Shown piece by piece: positions 1-9,087 of a stretch of DNA of 54,738 nucleotides (the first letter of the stretch is position 1; each line of letters begins with the position of its first letter). The notes beneath the pieces are model-generated. The model worked only from the letters and a program-made list of their open reading frames with translations, did not search any database and had not been told where the DNA came from. This stretch comes from Burkholderiaceae bacterium (GTDB lineage Bacteria; Pseudomonadota; Gammaproteobacteria; Burkholderiales; Burkholderiaceae_B), in assembly GCA_004322135.1 (NCBI GenBank), contig SCSG01000047.1, positions 1 through 54,738 of the forward strand, read 5' to 3'. The position numbers and the translations under genes were made by a program.

Positions 1-2
1 CA

Positions 3-92
3 CATATGAGGCAGTGGTGCGGCGGTCAATTCGACCCAAGCGCATTCGATCTAAACGAGGTCAACCACCGCCTGAGGGAAATTCAGCTGTAG
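3..92 (+). CDS. C-terminal fragment of a pRiA4b ORF-3-like protein (partial)
   Basis: Frame 3 is open from the window edge and ends at a TAG at 90-92, giving 29 residues. The tail has a Gly-Gly-x-Phe-Asp-Pro pattern followed by Ala-Phe-Asp-Leu and an Asn-x-x-Leu-Arg ending. I recognise this as the usual C-terminal end of plasmid pRiA4b ORF-3 family proteins, which are common accessory genes of unknown function. The rest of the gene lies left of the window. The identification rests on a short stretch, so it is tentative. Confidence 0.4.
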   Translation, partial: HMRQWCGGQFDPSAFDLNEVNHRLREIQL

Positions 93-641
93 CGCAAGAC
101 GGTGCTGAGCGTACGCTTACATTGGAAGTGTTGATCCCAATACATGGTACCCATTGTGGGTTGCGGGGCGGCCGGGGTCGGCGACTTTGATCACCGTCAA
201 TTTCGCGAAATCAGGTGTTCGATTTCGGTACGACGAATGGGGTTACCCGGCAGCTTTGATGGCGCCTGGTGCTGCTTGTACTGGTGTCAGTCTACGAGTG
301 GCTGTGTATATTCGCCTGCTTGAAAAGGAGGTAACTATTAGTTGTAATGGGGCGGCATCAACACGGGATATTGCCGCTGTGACACCTTCTTTGAATTTAG
401 ACGACGTGCTAGGTCGTAATGATGTTACTGATACTTTGGAAGGGAAATACCCACTGGCTCGGGTCTTCCCTGGTCAAATTATCGAGCGTCCGGTGCCCAA
501 TTAAACAATTTTGATAGCCTTTCTTCTAATCCAAAAACCCAGTCGAATTTTGGGGGCTTCTATCTTCAGCCGTTCTTGCCACGGCTGAGAGGGCGAAACA
601 GGGCATCGCCCGTTGGAATCCGAATTTAATCAAATGGGACA
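93..641. other. Intergenic stretch without a confident gene
   Basis: A 116-codon plus-strand frame (154-504) is open here, but it matches no family I recognise and has no convincing ribosome binding site. I treat it as non-coding or decayed. A hairpin with arms 566-572 and 582-588 (TCAGCCG / CGGCTGA) lies just downstream of the stop codon of the minus-strand membrane protein gene. It has no T-run, so terminator status is uncertain. Confidence 0.3.
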
Positions 642-2846
642 CTAGCTCCGTGAGGCCGAAAGCTTCGCCACGCTCACTTGGCGTATTCCTTCATTGGGCC
701 CATAAATAACTATTGCACCAACGTTAGCTCCGCATTTTAAATTACCAGGTATTAAGTCGAGTTGCAGGGGAAGATCTTTTGGTCGGATTGTCTTTAATAC
801 TGAGCCATTTATTTGTATTTCAATTCGGTTCTCGGGCGAGAGGTCCGGGCCTCGATAGATATTCATCCTAATATGGCGTTTTTCTAATGGGCCTGCTTGA
901 AAAACGGTAAATTCTCCCTTCGAGCTCAGCCATCTAAACATGGTCTCGCCTGATGATCCGTCTGGTGGGAGCCAGCCGGCACCGGATACGATAATCGCAT
1001 CGTCGTATTCAGTTAGATGCAGGCCTACCGCCCAAGGAGTTTTATGTGTTATGTCAGCGAATATATTGCCTCCATATCCTGGCGCGCTAAGTCGAACGAA
1101 TGGCATCCCCACTTTCGGTTGAATCAGTGGGTCGTAACGGTATGATTCCGAGGTATCGAATGCAAGTTTGGTAGTGCTAAATCTATTTATATAGAGAAAA
1201 AGATCAAGTGAGCCCCCAGTAAAGTCAGGGATGACGACGGGAACGTCCTTCGGCTGGTGCGAAAGCCGTAAATCGGCGAGCTTGGGTACTCCTTTTACCG
1301 CGTTAGCATATCTGTTGAAAATGAGAATTTTTTTTGAGCTTGCCAATACGCCGAAAAAAACGAGGAATACCAAACTGAAGACGAGACATCTTTTACGTAA
1401 TAATGAATTCGGGCACTTCATAATGACAGCGGCTGCTAGTCCGAATATCAGGGCGGGGAAGATGCTGAAGTAGTCGATGACCTTGAGCATCGCATAGCCA
1501 CTTCCCACGGCGAACAACACGACTGCAACCAGTAAGCTAATCAATGAAAAAAATACCACTGGCATCGCGTTGTCGCTTCGCCTCAGACAATTAAAATTAT
1601 TCCCTTTTAAAAAAACCAACGATATAGAAACGAGGTAAAGCAGTGGTGTCACTATCGCGCCTGCCGCGTCCAGCCACGTTAGGCTTCCTAGGCCAACAGT
1701 CGTGGTGAAGTTCAGACCTGATGCTTGCAATAATATTGCCGAGTTAGCAATCCAGTCTCCCGGACGTCCCCCCGCAACGGTAAATTGGTTATAAACGAAC
1801 ATCACAGAGTGCTGTAGGGTTGGCAATGCACCTAAAATGAAACCTATGAGGGAGTTCCTCATGGATCGCGTCACTCGCGCGCTCCCCCCTCCGACGTGAG
1901 CTACCAGAAACCAGAGCCCGGCTATAAACGCAGCTACGACGGCTGTCTCTGGAGAAACTAGAAGAAGTACCCCTGCAGTAAAGCCGAAAATTGCTGACCA
2001 GCCATCGTTCGAGTTCACGTTTTTGCGTTCGCACTCCCAACAAGCGATAAATACGAGGGCTAAAACCAAAACCGCGCCCATGACACTACTGCTAAATTGC
2101 TGAAGAACCTGGGGCAGGAAGAAATTGCCTACTGTTGCGAAAAATAGCCCGACGGAAGCGGCAACAATACTGGACGTCACCAATAACAACACGCCAAATA
2201 CACCGGTCGCCAGAACAACAAATGCAAGCCGTAGAGAGATGAAAAAGGCTGTGTGGGTTTCAAGATGCAAGGTATCCGCAATCGCAGCAGCAAACGCGAC
2301 TACAGCGTCTCGCCCACCAAATGCGGCTTCGATAATAGGCTTGTAGCCCGCTGGATAGTTAATAACAGGGACGTTGTGACCTGAAATCCGAAGCTGATCG
2401 ATATAGCCTAGGTATACAAATGTATCGCCATTCGTTACGGGGAAGTAGTTGTTGAAAGCGATGTGGTACAGGTCAATGGTGTTAGTCAGAATCGCAATGA
2501 TCGCAACGGCCAAAGATGCTGAAAGGCCTATCAATATCGTCGGTATTTCAGAGCGTGGAAAAGTGGCCTGTTTGACCATGAGGCTGACAGATGCTCCACC
2601 AAGTAGAGCCGTGATCAGGACCACTAGTCGCGGGTGCAAACCCAAAATTGCGTGAATGCTTGCACCTGCGTACATTTGGATTACCACTCCGAATATGGGC
2701 GCCATCACGAATAAGCCGAGCATTTTAGTTCTTGCTAATTGTTTTTTTGGGCTCGTGCATTGCGAAGCAAGAAACAGCGATGCTGGCGTGCCCAGCAGAG
2801 CGCAGTAACAAAAAGCTATCAAGGTGTATAGAATAAACTGGATCAT
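642..2846 (-). CDS. Polytopic membrane protein, possible GtrC-like (GT-C type) glycosyltransferase
   Basis: This is a 734-residue protein with many hydrophobic segments. There are four near the N-terminus, a large extracytoplasmic loop around residues 120-190 rich in Tyr/Asn/Asp, several more segments to about residue 510, and a soluble C-terminal domain of roughly 220 residues. The layout fits membrane glycosyltransferases that use polyprenyl-phosphate sugars in the periplasm. No specific family motif is certain. It is transcribed away from the GT2 gene at 3319. With that GtrB-like enzyme and the GtrA-like protein at 5533 it could be the third, serotype-specific member (GtrC role) of a polysaccharide-modification trio; this is inference. 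The start ATG at 2846 opens directly into a membrane segment. Confidence 0.55.
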   Translation of the reverse strand: MIQFILYTLIAFCYCALLGTPASLFLASQCTSPKKQLARTKMLGLFVMAPIFGVVIQMYAGASIHAILGLHPRLVVLITALLGGASVSLMVKQATFPRSEIPTILIGLSASLAVAIIAILTNTIDLYHIAFNNYFPVTNGDTFVYLGYIDQLRISGHNVPVINYPAGYKPIIEAAFGGRDAVVAFAAAIADTLHLETHTAFFISLRLAFVVLATGVFGVLLLVTSSIVAASVGLFFATVGNFFLPQVLQQFSSSVMGAVLVLALVFIACWECERKNVNSNDGWSAIFGFTAGVLLLVSPETAVVAAFIAGLWFLVAHVGGGSARVTRSMRNSLIGFILGALPTLQHSVMFVYNQFTVAGGRPGDWIANSAILLQASGLNFTTTVGLGSLTWLDAAGAIVTPLLYLVSISLVFLKGNNFNCLRRSDNAMPVVFFSLISLLVAVVLFAVGSGYAMLKVIDYFSIFPALIFGLAAAVIMKCPNSLLRKRCLVFSLVFLVFFGVLASSKKILIFNRYANAVKGVPKLADLRLSHQPKDVPVVIPDFTGGSLDLFLYINRFSTTKLAFDTSESYRYDPLIQPKVGMPFVRLSAPGYGGNIFADITHKTPWAVGLHLTEYDDAIIVSGAGWLPPDGSSGETMFRWLSSKGEFTVFQAGPLEKRHIRMNIYRGPDLSPENRIEIQINGSVLKTIRPKDLPLQLDLIPGNLKCGANVGAIVIYGPNEGIRQVSVAKLSASRS

Positions 2847-3318
2847 AGCGTTTGGATATATGAGAGAAAACTCTCGGTGATAGGTTGTCTCTCACGTACA
2901 TTCCGAAACCGTACGATGCTTCTGAGCCGCGTAGGCTGAGCCAAGTAGAGGTTGTGCGTGGTGGTTATGGCGGTCGGGGTTGTAGCTTTTCTAACCTGTT
3001 TACTCTGCGTAATATGCGTCATTCGTGAGATTCGGGGTAGGAGCGGCTATCTTGTTATTACATGGTTACATCCGTGGAATACGGAGTCCGAGCTTTCCGG
3101 CACTAGTGTTCATACGAGTCAACGGTTCACACGCGTCAACGGACGATGGCCCTTGGTACAATAGCGCCGCGCTGAGCATTTCTCAGTATTGAAAATACCT
3201 AATGCCGCCTGGGGGCGGCCGCGCATAAGCTTTATTTTTAGCAACTACGGGATACTCTAGAACGAAGATGGCTACAATGTTGGCACTAAAATTGGCCTCT
3301 TCGGCTTACTGAGAATTA
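2847..3318. promoter_or_regulatory. Divergent intergenic region upstream of the polysaccharide operon
   Basis: This 472-bp gap separates the minus-strand membrane protein from the plus-strand operon, so it must hold promoters for both. A TACAAT (3157-3162) resembles a -10 element but has no good -35 partner. A perfect 6-bp hairpin (arms 3204-3209 and 3214-3219, loop TGGG) lies 100 bp before the GT2 start and is followed by a T-rich stretch at 3231, so it could attenuate transcription. A 70-codon frame (2952-3164) looks like chance. Confidence 0.3.
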
Positions 3319-4299
3319 ATGATGACTACTGAGCGCCCTCTGGTGCCGCGCGACAACCAGCCGCAGATTTCGCTAATTGTCCCAGTGTATAAAGAGGAAC
3401 CTAACATTCGGCCCTTCTTGGCCAGGGCAGAGAAAGTCTTCGAATCCATGGGAAAGTCCTACGAAATCATCTTCGCGCTCGACCCCTCGCCAGACAGAAC
3501 TGAAGCAATCATCCTAGAAGAAATAAACCGTAACCAGAGGATCAAACTGTTAGTGTTCTCTCGCCGCTTCGGACAACCGGCCGCCACCATGGCCGGCATA
3601 CTCAGCTGCACAGGAAAAACGTGCGTTGTCATTGACGTCGATTTACAAGACCAACCCGAACTAATCGAGCAAATGTACGACAAGCTCAGTGAAGGCTACG
3701 AGGTCGTTTATGCCAAGCGGCGCTCCCGTAAGGGCGAAACCCTCGTTAAACGACTTATTTCGTATTTAGGCTACTCGGTAATCAACCGCCTAAGCGATGT
3801 GCAAATTCCACGCAATGCAGGCGATTTTCGTATCATGACGCGGAGAGTCATCGAAGAACTCCGGCGTTTAAACGAGCACCATGGTTTTTTGCGCGGCTTA
3901 GTTGCCTATGTCGGTTTTAAACAGACATTTATCGAGTACGATCGTGACGAACGGTTTGCTGGCAAAGGTAACTATAATCGTTTGACCGGGTCACTGAAGA
4001 TAGGCTTGAACGGATTAGTAAGTTTCAGTTCCAGGCCCCTATTCATGATGTCCATAGCAGGCGTGATCTTGGCTGGGCTCAGCTTTATACTTGGCGCATG
4101 GTACGTATTACAGAGAATTATCGGCGTGAACCTAACGCCAGGCCTATCTACAACTGTATTAGTCATTAGCTTTTTTGCGGGCGTACAGTTGCTTGGTCTA
4201 GGGCTAATTGGCGAGTACGTGGGCGGGATATACGACGAAGTAAAACGTAGACCAATGTACATCGTAGACAGGCAAGTAAATTTCGAGGAAGAAGACTAA
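3319..4299 (+). CDS. GtrB/DPM1-like family 2 glycosyltransferase
   Basis: This 326-residue enzyme has an N-terminal GT-A domain starting with the Val-Pro-Val-Tyr-Lys-Glu-Glu motif near residue 21. It has a Asp-Val-Asp-Leu-Gln-Asp-x-Pro-Glu segment near residue 105 that carries the metal-binding Asp residues, and two C-terminal membrane helices (about 236-260 and 270-295). This is the architecture of undecaprenyl-phosphate glycosyltransferases (GtrB, ArnC), which load a sugar on the lipid carrier at the cytoplasmic membrane. It starts the operon; the next frame follows after one base. A GtrA-like protein lies downstream, which supports the Gtr-type role. Two consecutive ATG codons are possible starts. 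Confidence 0.8.
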   Translation: MMTTERPLVPRDNQPQISLIVPVYKEEPNIRPFLARAEKVFESMGKSYEIIFALDPSPDRTEAIILEEINRNQRIKLLVFSRRFGQPAATMAGILSCTGKTCVVIDVDLQDQPELIEQMYDKLSEGYEVVYAKRRSRKGETLVKRLISYLGYSVINRLSDVQIPRNAGDFRIMTRRVIEELRRLNEHHGFLRGLVAYVGFKQTFIEYDRDERFAGKGNYNRLTGSLKIGLNGLVSFSSRPLFMMSIAGVILAGLSFILGAWYVLQRIIGVNLTPGLSTTVLVISFFAGVQLLGLGLIGEYVGGIYDEVKRRPMYIVDRQVNFEEED

Positions 4300-4300
4300 C

Positions 4301-4784
4301 GTGTTGCCCTTCAACTTGCCGCTACCGGTCGGCTTTTCTACCGCGCCACTCTGGAATGGGGTCGAGTTCGAGATAGGTGATCAGTGCGTGCCAGTGCTGG
4401 AATATAGTGAGAACTTCGCTGGGTGGTCCGACGACCTGACTGTGCTGCACGAAGAGGCTGCTGGCGGTAGCCACCCCATTGACTTGGCGTCGCGCCACGA
4501 TGCCCTGGCACAGGTAAAAAAATGCTTACCACAGGGTCTTGGCGTAGTGATGGAAATCGGTTGCTCTCCCGGGTTTCTGATCAAAGACTTAGCGAGTGCC
4601 TTTCCAAATGCCACGATCGTCGGCGCGGACGTCGTTAAACAGCCGCTCTATCATCTGGCTGAAACTTTATCCGGCATACCCTTAATCCGCTTCGACTTGT
4701 TGCAGTGCCCACTGTCTACAGCAAATTTGTAGCGACACAAAGTTCAGCGGAGATGGCAGGCTAATCGTAACGGAATTTTTTTGA
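4301..4784 (+). pseudogene. Broken SAM-dependent methyltransferase
   Basis: The frame opens at GTG 4301 and carries the start of a class I methyltransferase: a Met-Glu-Ile-Gly-Cys-Ser-Pro-Gly SAM-binding loop, then an acidic strand end (Val-Gly-Ala-Asp) and a Phe-Asp-Leu-Leu-Gln-Cys-Pro-Leu segment. It stops at 4732, just where the family normally continues into the Leu-Glu-His motif. Another frame at 4740-4784 encodes a short Gly-Arg-Leu-Ile-Val-Thr-Glu-Phe piece, which resembles the later strand of such enzymes, and ends at TGA 4784. An internal deletion with frame loss is the simplest reading. Confidence 0.6.
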
Positions 4785-4792
4785 GAAACAAG

Positions 4793-5533
4793 ATGTCGGA
4801 TACCGAAATTAAGCAGCACTCGAAGTGGCCGAAGACCTTTCCTCCTCTGACTTCCGAGCAACAGCTTATTAGTAATGATTTCATGAAGTACTGGCACGAA
4901 GTTTTACCGCGCCACTTTGGCTTTGTGGACGAGTTCAACCATCGATATGTGGTTAAGACGGCGCCTGCCGGCTTCTCGCGCACCCTTGAAATTGGGTCGG
5001 GGATTGGCGAGCATCTGAAGTATGAGCGGCTAAACGATCAGCAGAAGGCCAGTTACGTGGCTGTCGATATTCGGGAAAACATGGTCGCGGAATCGCGCAA
5101 GTTGTTTCCCGATATCCGGGCGGTAGTAGGTGATTGCCAGCGGCGCATGGACTTCGAAGACGGCCATTTCGATCGAATTTTGGCCATCCATGTGTTGGAA
5201 CATTTGCCGAATCTGCCTGCGGCGGTACGGGAAATGTACCGCTTGTGCGACAAGAAACGAGGCGTCTTGTCGATTGTGATCCCATGTGAAGGTAGTTTCG
5301 CCTATTCGTTGGCTCGGAAAATGTCTGCACAAAGAATTTTCGAAAAACGATATAAGCAGTCTTATCAATGGTTCATTGAGCGTGAACATATAAATCTGCC
5401 GCACGAAATATTTGAGGAACTAGCGCCGTACTTTACCTTGAATGCTTCGACCTATTTCCCTATACCGGTCAAGATGAGGTTTTGTAACCTGTGTATTGGG
5501 GCAACCTTTACCCCGGCGCTGGCGGCGACCTAA
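4793..5533 (+). CDS. SAM-dependent methyltransferase (class I)
   Basis: This 246-residue protein carries the SAM-binding loop Glu-Ile-Gly-Ser-Gly-Ile-Gly, an acidic Ala-Val-Asp-Ile strand end, a Gly-Asp-Cys loop and an Ile-His-Val-Leu-Glu-His motif. This is the order of a Methyltransf_11/25-type fold. I take ATG 4793 as the start rather than the in-frame TTG at 4781, because TTG overlaps the methyltransferase remnant and the ATG context is better. Its stop codon overlaps the next ATG (TAATG), indicating translational coupling. Within the operon it probably methylates a sugar or a carrier-linked intermediate; the substrate cannot be read from sequence. Confidence 0.75.
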   Translation: MSDTEIKQHSKWPKTFPPLTSEQQLISNDFMKYWHEVLPRHFGFVDEFNHRYVVKTAPAGFSRTLEIGSGIGEHLKYERLNDQQKASYVAVDIRENMVAESRKLFPDIRAVVGDCQRRMDFEDGHFDRILAIHVLEHLPNLPAAVREMYRLCDKKRGVLSIVIPCEGSFAYSLARKMSAQRIFEKRYKQSYQWFIEREHINLPHEIFEELAPYFTLNASTYFPIPVKMRFCNLCIGATFTPALAAT

Positions 5534-5925
5534 TGGGGCTTGTTTCGCATTTTCGCCAGTTGTCCTTCCTGGCTTATCTCGTCGTTGGTGGGCTAACCGC
5601 TGCTATTTACTTCGGTTTGATCACTTTGTGCGTGAAGGTCGCAAGTATTGACTACCGCGTCAGTATTAGCATTGCGTACGTGGTTGCAGTGAGTTTTCAT
5701 TTTTTCGCAAACCGTAACCTCACTTTTCGTGCCGTAGGTTCCAATGTGCTGCATCAAGGTTTTCGATACGTGATCGTTTTAGTCGTCAATTACCTCGTAA
5801 TTCTTCTCGCTGCTTACTGTCTGGTTGACTTGTTGGGCATGACCAGCTATTTGGCTGCTATATTATCGATGCTTATACCGACATGCATCGGTTACTTTAT
5901 TTTTAAATTCTGGGTCTTTTCGTAG
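5533..5925 (+). CDS. GtrA-like flippase family membrane protein
   Basis: The 130-residue protein has four hydrophobic segments and the family's signature of a Phe-x-x-Asn-Arg-x-x-Thr-Phe motif after helix 2 and a Phe-x-x-x-Lys-Phe-Trp-Val-Phe ending. GtrA proteins are thought to move undecaprenyl-phosphate-linked sugars across the inner membrane. The start ATG overlaps the stop of the methyltransferase gene. Together with the GT2 at 3319 it makes a GtrA/GtrB pair within one operon. Confidence 0.85.
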   Translation: MGLVSHFRQLSFLAYLVVGGLTAAIYFGLITLCVKVASIDYRVSISIAYVVAVSFHFFANRNLTFRAVGSNVLHQGFRYVIVLVVNYLVILLAAYCLVDLLGMTSYLAAILSMLIPTCIGYFIFKFWVFS

Positions 5926-5939
5926 TAAGGGCTTGTTTA

Positions 5940-6905
5940 ATGTCTAGTGCGTTTATCGTGACCGGCTGTGCCGGGTTTATCGGAAGTAATCTGGTCGATC
6001 GGCTATTAGAAGGTGGCCATAATGTAATAGGCATCGACAATTTCTCCACCGGTCAGCGTCGGTTTCTTGAGGGCGCCTTGGCGAATCCGCGTTTCCGCCT
6101 AGTAGAAGCGGATCTACTGGATCTTGATGCATTAAAGAATGCATTTGCTGGCGGCGAGGCGGTTTTTCACCTGAGCGCTAATGCTGACGTACGGTTTGGC
6201 ACGGAACACCCCCGCAAAGACCTCGAGCAAAATACGATTGCCACATATAACGTCTTGGAGGCAATGCGGGCCAATGGGATCCGGAAAGTAGCTTTTTCCT
6301 CCACAGGTTCTGTTTATGGCGAGTCGCCCGTGGTGCCCACTCCCGAGGACGGCCCGTTTCCTATTCAAACATCGCTTTACGGCGCATCCAAAGCAGCATG
6401 TGAGGGTTTGATTGCCGCTTATTGCGAAGGTTTCGGTTTCCAGTCGTTTATTTTTCGTTTTGTTTCGATTCTTGGTGAGCGCTATACACACGGCCACGTG
6501 TTCGATTTTTATCAAAAGTTAAAGGCCGATCCCTCACACTTGCCTGTCCTGGGCAATGGCAAGCAGCGCAAATCTTATCTCTATGTGCAGGATTGTATTG
6601 ACGCCATTCTGTTGGCGATGGACAAGGCAACTGACAAGGTCAATATTTTCAACTTGGGTGTCGACGGCTACTGCGAGGTTAATGATTCCATAGGCTGGAT
6701 TTGTGATGCATTGGGGGCCTCGCCCAAGTTGGAGTATTCCGGCAGCGATCGTGGCTGGATAGGTGACAACCCTTTTATTTTCCTCGAGACCAGTAAAATT
6801 CGATCTCTTGGCTGGAAGCCAAGGTTTGGAATTCGCGAGGGTGTGCTCAAGACCGTCGAGTATTTGCGGAATAACGAGTGGGTATTTGAAGCACGGGAAC
6901 GATGA
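5940..6905 (+). CDS. NAD-dependent nucleotide-sugar epimerase/dehydratase
   Basis: This is a 321-residue extended short-chain dehydrogenase. The Rossmann motif Gly-Cys-Ala-Gly-Phe-Ile-Gly sits at residues 9-15, and the catalytic Tyr147-x-x-x-Lys151 with Ser/Thr near 121-123 is intact. The size and motifs fit GalE/RmlB/Gmd-type enzymes acting on NDP-sugars. The neighbouring heptose genes suggest a sugar of the surface polysaccharide as substrate, but the exact reaction is not readable. It overlaps the next gene by four bases. Confidence 0.8.
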   Translation: MSSAFIVTGCAGFIGSNLVDRLLEGGHNVIGIDNFSTGQRRFLEGALANPRFRLVEADLLDLDALKNAFAGGEAVFHLSANADVRFGTEHPRKDLEQNTIATYNVLEAMRANGIRKVAFSSTGSVYGESPVVPTPEDGPFPIQTSLYGASKAACEGLIAAYCEGFGFQSFIFRFVSILGERYTHGHVFDFYQKLKADPSHLPVLGNGKQRKSYLYVQDCIDAILLAMDKATDKVNIFNLGVDGYCEVNDSIGWICDALGASPKLEYSGSDRGWIGDNPFIFLETSKIRSLGWKPRFGIREGVLKTVEYLRNNEWVFEARER

Positions 6906-8209
6906 TGAAAGTGTGCGTGCAGGGGCTGTGGCACCTGGGTTCGGTGACTGCCGCTTGCTTGGCCTCGGTTGGTCATGATGTGACCGGGCTTGATGCAGAA
7001 CCGGGCGTCATTGATGGTCTACAAAACGGTAGCGCGCCGCTCTTCGAACCTGGCCTGAACGACCTTTTACAGGCAGGCATCTCAGCGGGACGCTTGCGCT
7101 TTACCACCTCGGTTACTGAGGCCATTGTAGGGGCGGAAGTGTTGTGGGTCGCATTCGATACCCCGGTTGACGACGAAGACAGAGCAGATGTCGAATTCGT
7201 TATGGCGCAAATTAAGAGTGTTTTGCCTACGTTGGCCGATGACACTATTGTTTTGGTTTCATCTCAGATGCCAGTCGGGTCGATTCAAAGGCTAGAAGCC
7301 TTTGCACGCAATGATTTGCCCGGCAAGCGATTAAGCTTCGCATGTTCCCCCGAGAATCTGCGTTTGGGCAAAGCGCTGGATGTATTTCTTAAACCGGATC
7401 GGATTATTGTTGGCGTTCGAACATTGGCTGATCGCGCCAGGCTGGAAGGCCTGCTTTTGCCTATAACCAATCGAATCGAGTGGATGTCGGTGGAATCTGC
7501 CGAGATGACCAAGCACGCGATTAATGCATTTTTGGCTACGTCCGTAACATTCGCCAACGAAATTGCTGCTGTATGCGAGCTGGTGGGCGCGGATGCCAAG
7601 GAAGTTGAACGCGGATTAAAGTCGGAAATGCGGATTGGTCCGAAGGCCTATCTTTCTCCCGGTGGGCCTTTCGCAGGGGGTACGCTTGCCCGTGATATAG
7701 AATTTCTAGGCGCGGAGAGTCGGGCGAATCACTTGCTGACTCCCTTATTATCATCGATCCGAGCCAGTAATGACGAGCATAAGAATTGGACGAGGCGCAA
7801 ATTACTTGATCAGCGTGGGGATTTGCATGCGATGGCGATCGCGGTGTGGGGCCTTACGTACAAACCGGGCACCGATACCTTGCGTCGTTCGCTCGCGGTG
7901 GAGCTCTGTGACTGGTTGATAGGACAGGGCGCTATTGTTCATGTATACGACCCAGTTGTTCGCCAGTTGCCTGAGCGCTGGTTGGGAAAGGTGGCGAGCT
8001 ATGTGCATGCGCTGGATGCGGTTGTGGGCGCAGACGCGTTGGTGGTTGGAACGGAGTGGCCAGAGTTTCGGACTGAAGCGGTGGGATTGCGAGCTGTTGC
8101 GAACCCGGGCCTTGTCATTATTGACGCCAACCGTCATTTGTATGCTGCGCTTTCTGATTCCGGGTTGAAATACGTTGCCGTGGGAACGCCCATGTTGAAA
8201 GTGGAATGA
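6902..8209 (+). CDS. UDP-glucose/GDP-mannose dehydrogenase family protein lacking the catalytic Cys
   Basis: The 435-residue protein follows the UDPGDH layout: a Rossmann-type N-terminus, a central helix with Glu201-x-x-Lys204-x-x-x-Asn208, and a C-terminal UDP-binding-like domain with a Gly-Leu-Thr-Tyr-Lys-Pro-Gly-Thr-Asp motif. The segment that normally reads Gly-Gly-Ser-Cys-Phe-Pro-Lys-Asp here has Thr261 in place of the nucleophilic Cys and Arg in place of Lys. Classical four-electron oxidation to a uronic acid needs that Cys, so the enzyme may do a different or two-electron reaction. ATGA overlap with the gene before and after indicates coupling. Confidence 0.75.
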   Translation: MMKVCVQGLWHLGSVTAACLASVGHDVTGLDAEPGVIDGLQNGSAPLFEPGLNDLLQAGISAGRLRFTTSVTEAIVGAEVLWVAFDTPVDDEDRADVEFVMAQIKSVLPTLADDTIVLVSSQMPVGSIQRLEAFARNDLPGKRLSFACSPENLRLGKALDVFLKPDRIIVGVRTLADRARLEGLLLPITNRIEWMSVESAEMTKHAINAFLATSVTFANEIAAVCELVGADAKEVERGLKSEMRIGPKAYLSPGGPFAGGTLARDIEFLGAESRANHLLTPLLSSIRASNDEHKNWTRRKLLDQRGDLHAMAIAVWGLTYKPGTDTLRRSLAVELCDWLIGQGAIVHVYDPVVRQLPERWLGKVASYVHALDAVVGADALVVGTEWPEFRTEAVGLRAVANPGLVIIDANRHLYAALSDSGLKYVAVGTPMLKVE

Positions 8210-9087
8210 ACATGCAGAGAGTGTTGGAAGGGAGGACCGCAATTGTTACCGGAGCCAGTCAGGGGCTGGGCTTTGAAATTGCGAGAAAGTATATTCAGGC
8301 TGGCGCAGATGTAATGATATGCGCTCGCGATGGTGCGGCGCTGCGGAAGGCGCGTGCACAACTTCTATCATTGGCAGCGCCCAGCCAAAAAATAGCGGCA
8401 AGGCCGACAGACGTTTCTAGCGTCAGCGATGTCAACGACCTGGTCGCTGAGGCAGTCAATGTGCTTGGCGCCTGTCATGTGCTGGTTAATAACGCCGGTA
8501 TTTATGGCCCCAAGGGCGAAATTGAAAACGTAGATTGGGCGGCGTGGGTCAAGGCCATGGAAATTAACGTTTTCGGTTCGGTCTTGATGTGCCGCGCCGT
8601 TATTCCTCACTTTAAAAAACAGGGCTACGGTAAGGTGGTTCAGCTATCGGGTGGCGGTGCGACAAGTCCACTACCCAGAATCAGTGCTTATGCGGTATCT
8701 AAGGCCGCCATCGTGAGGTTCGCTGAAACTCTGGCAGAGGAAGTGCGTGGTACCGGTATTGATGTCAATGCGATCGCACCTGGCGCCTTGAATACTCGCA
8801 TGCTGGATGAAATCCTCCAGGCTGGGCCTGATAAGGTCGGCAAGAAATTTTACGAGCGCTCTGTGAAACAAAAGGAATCGGGCGGGGCGCCGTTGGATCG
8901 GGGGGCTGAATTGGCCGTTTTTCTTGCTTCTGCCGCAAGTGATGGCATAACCGGTAAGCTGATCAGTGCGGTATGGGATAACTGGATGGAATGGCCAGAA
9001 CACTTGGCGGATCTGTCCGCTACAGACGCTTATACACTTCGCCGTATTACGGGTCGGGACCGTGGTTTTGATTGGGGCGATAAGTGA
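8206..9087 (+). CDS. Short-chain dehydrogenase/reductase (SDR)
   Basis: This 293-residue classical SDR has the cofactor motif Thr-Gly-Ala-Ser-Gln-Gly-Leu-Gly near residue 15, an Asn-Asn-Ala-Gly motif near 98, and a catalytic Ser-Gly-Gly followed by Tyr-Ala-Val-Ser-Lys near 165. A C-terminal extension rich in Trp/Asp follows the usual core. It sits between a nucleotide-sugar dehydrogenase and a Gfo/Idh oxidoreductase, all overlapping by a few bases, so a sugar oxidation/reduction step in polysaccharide precursor synthesis is likely. The substrate is unknown. Confidence 0.8.
   Translation: MNMQRVLEGRTAIVTGASQGLGFEIARKYIQAGADVMICARDGAALRKARAQLLSLAAPSQKIAARPTDVSSVSDVNDLVAEAVNVLGACHVLVNNAGIYGPKGEIENVDWAAWVKAMEINVFGSVLMCRAVIPHFKKQGYGKVVQLSGGGATSPLPRISAYAVSKAAIVRFAETLAEEVRGTGIDVNAIAPGALNTRMLDEILQAGPDKVGKKFYERSVKQKESGGAPLDRGAELAVFLASAASDGITGKLISAVWDNWMEWPEHLADLSATDAYTLRRITGRDRGFDWGDK

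Noticed and set aside
154-504. 116-codon plus-strand frame
   Set aside because: No family resemblance, no ribosome site and mixed codon use; kept only as part of an unassigned stretch.
2952-3164. 70-codon frame with a hydrophobic start
   Set aside because: It sits in the divergent promoter region without ribosome site; likely chance.
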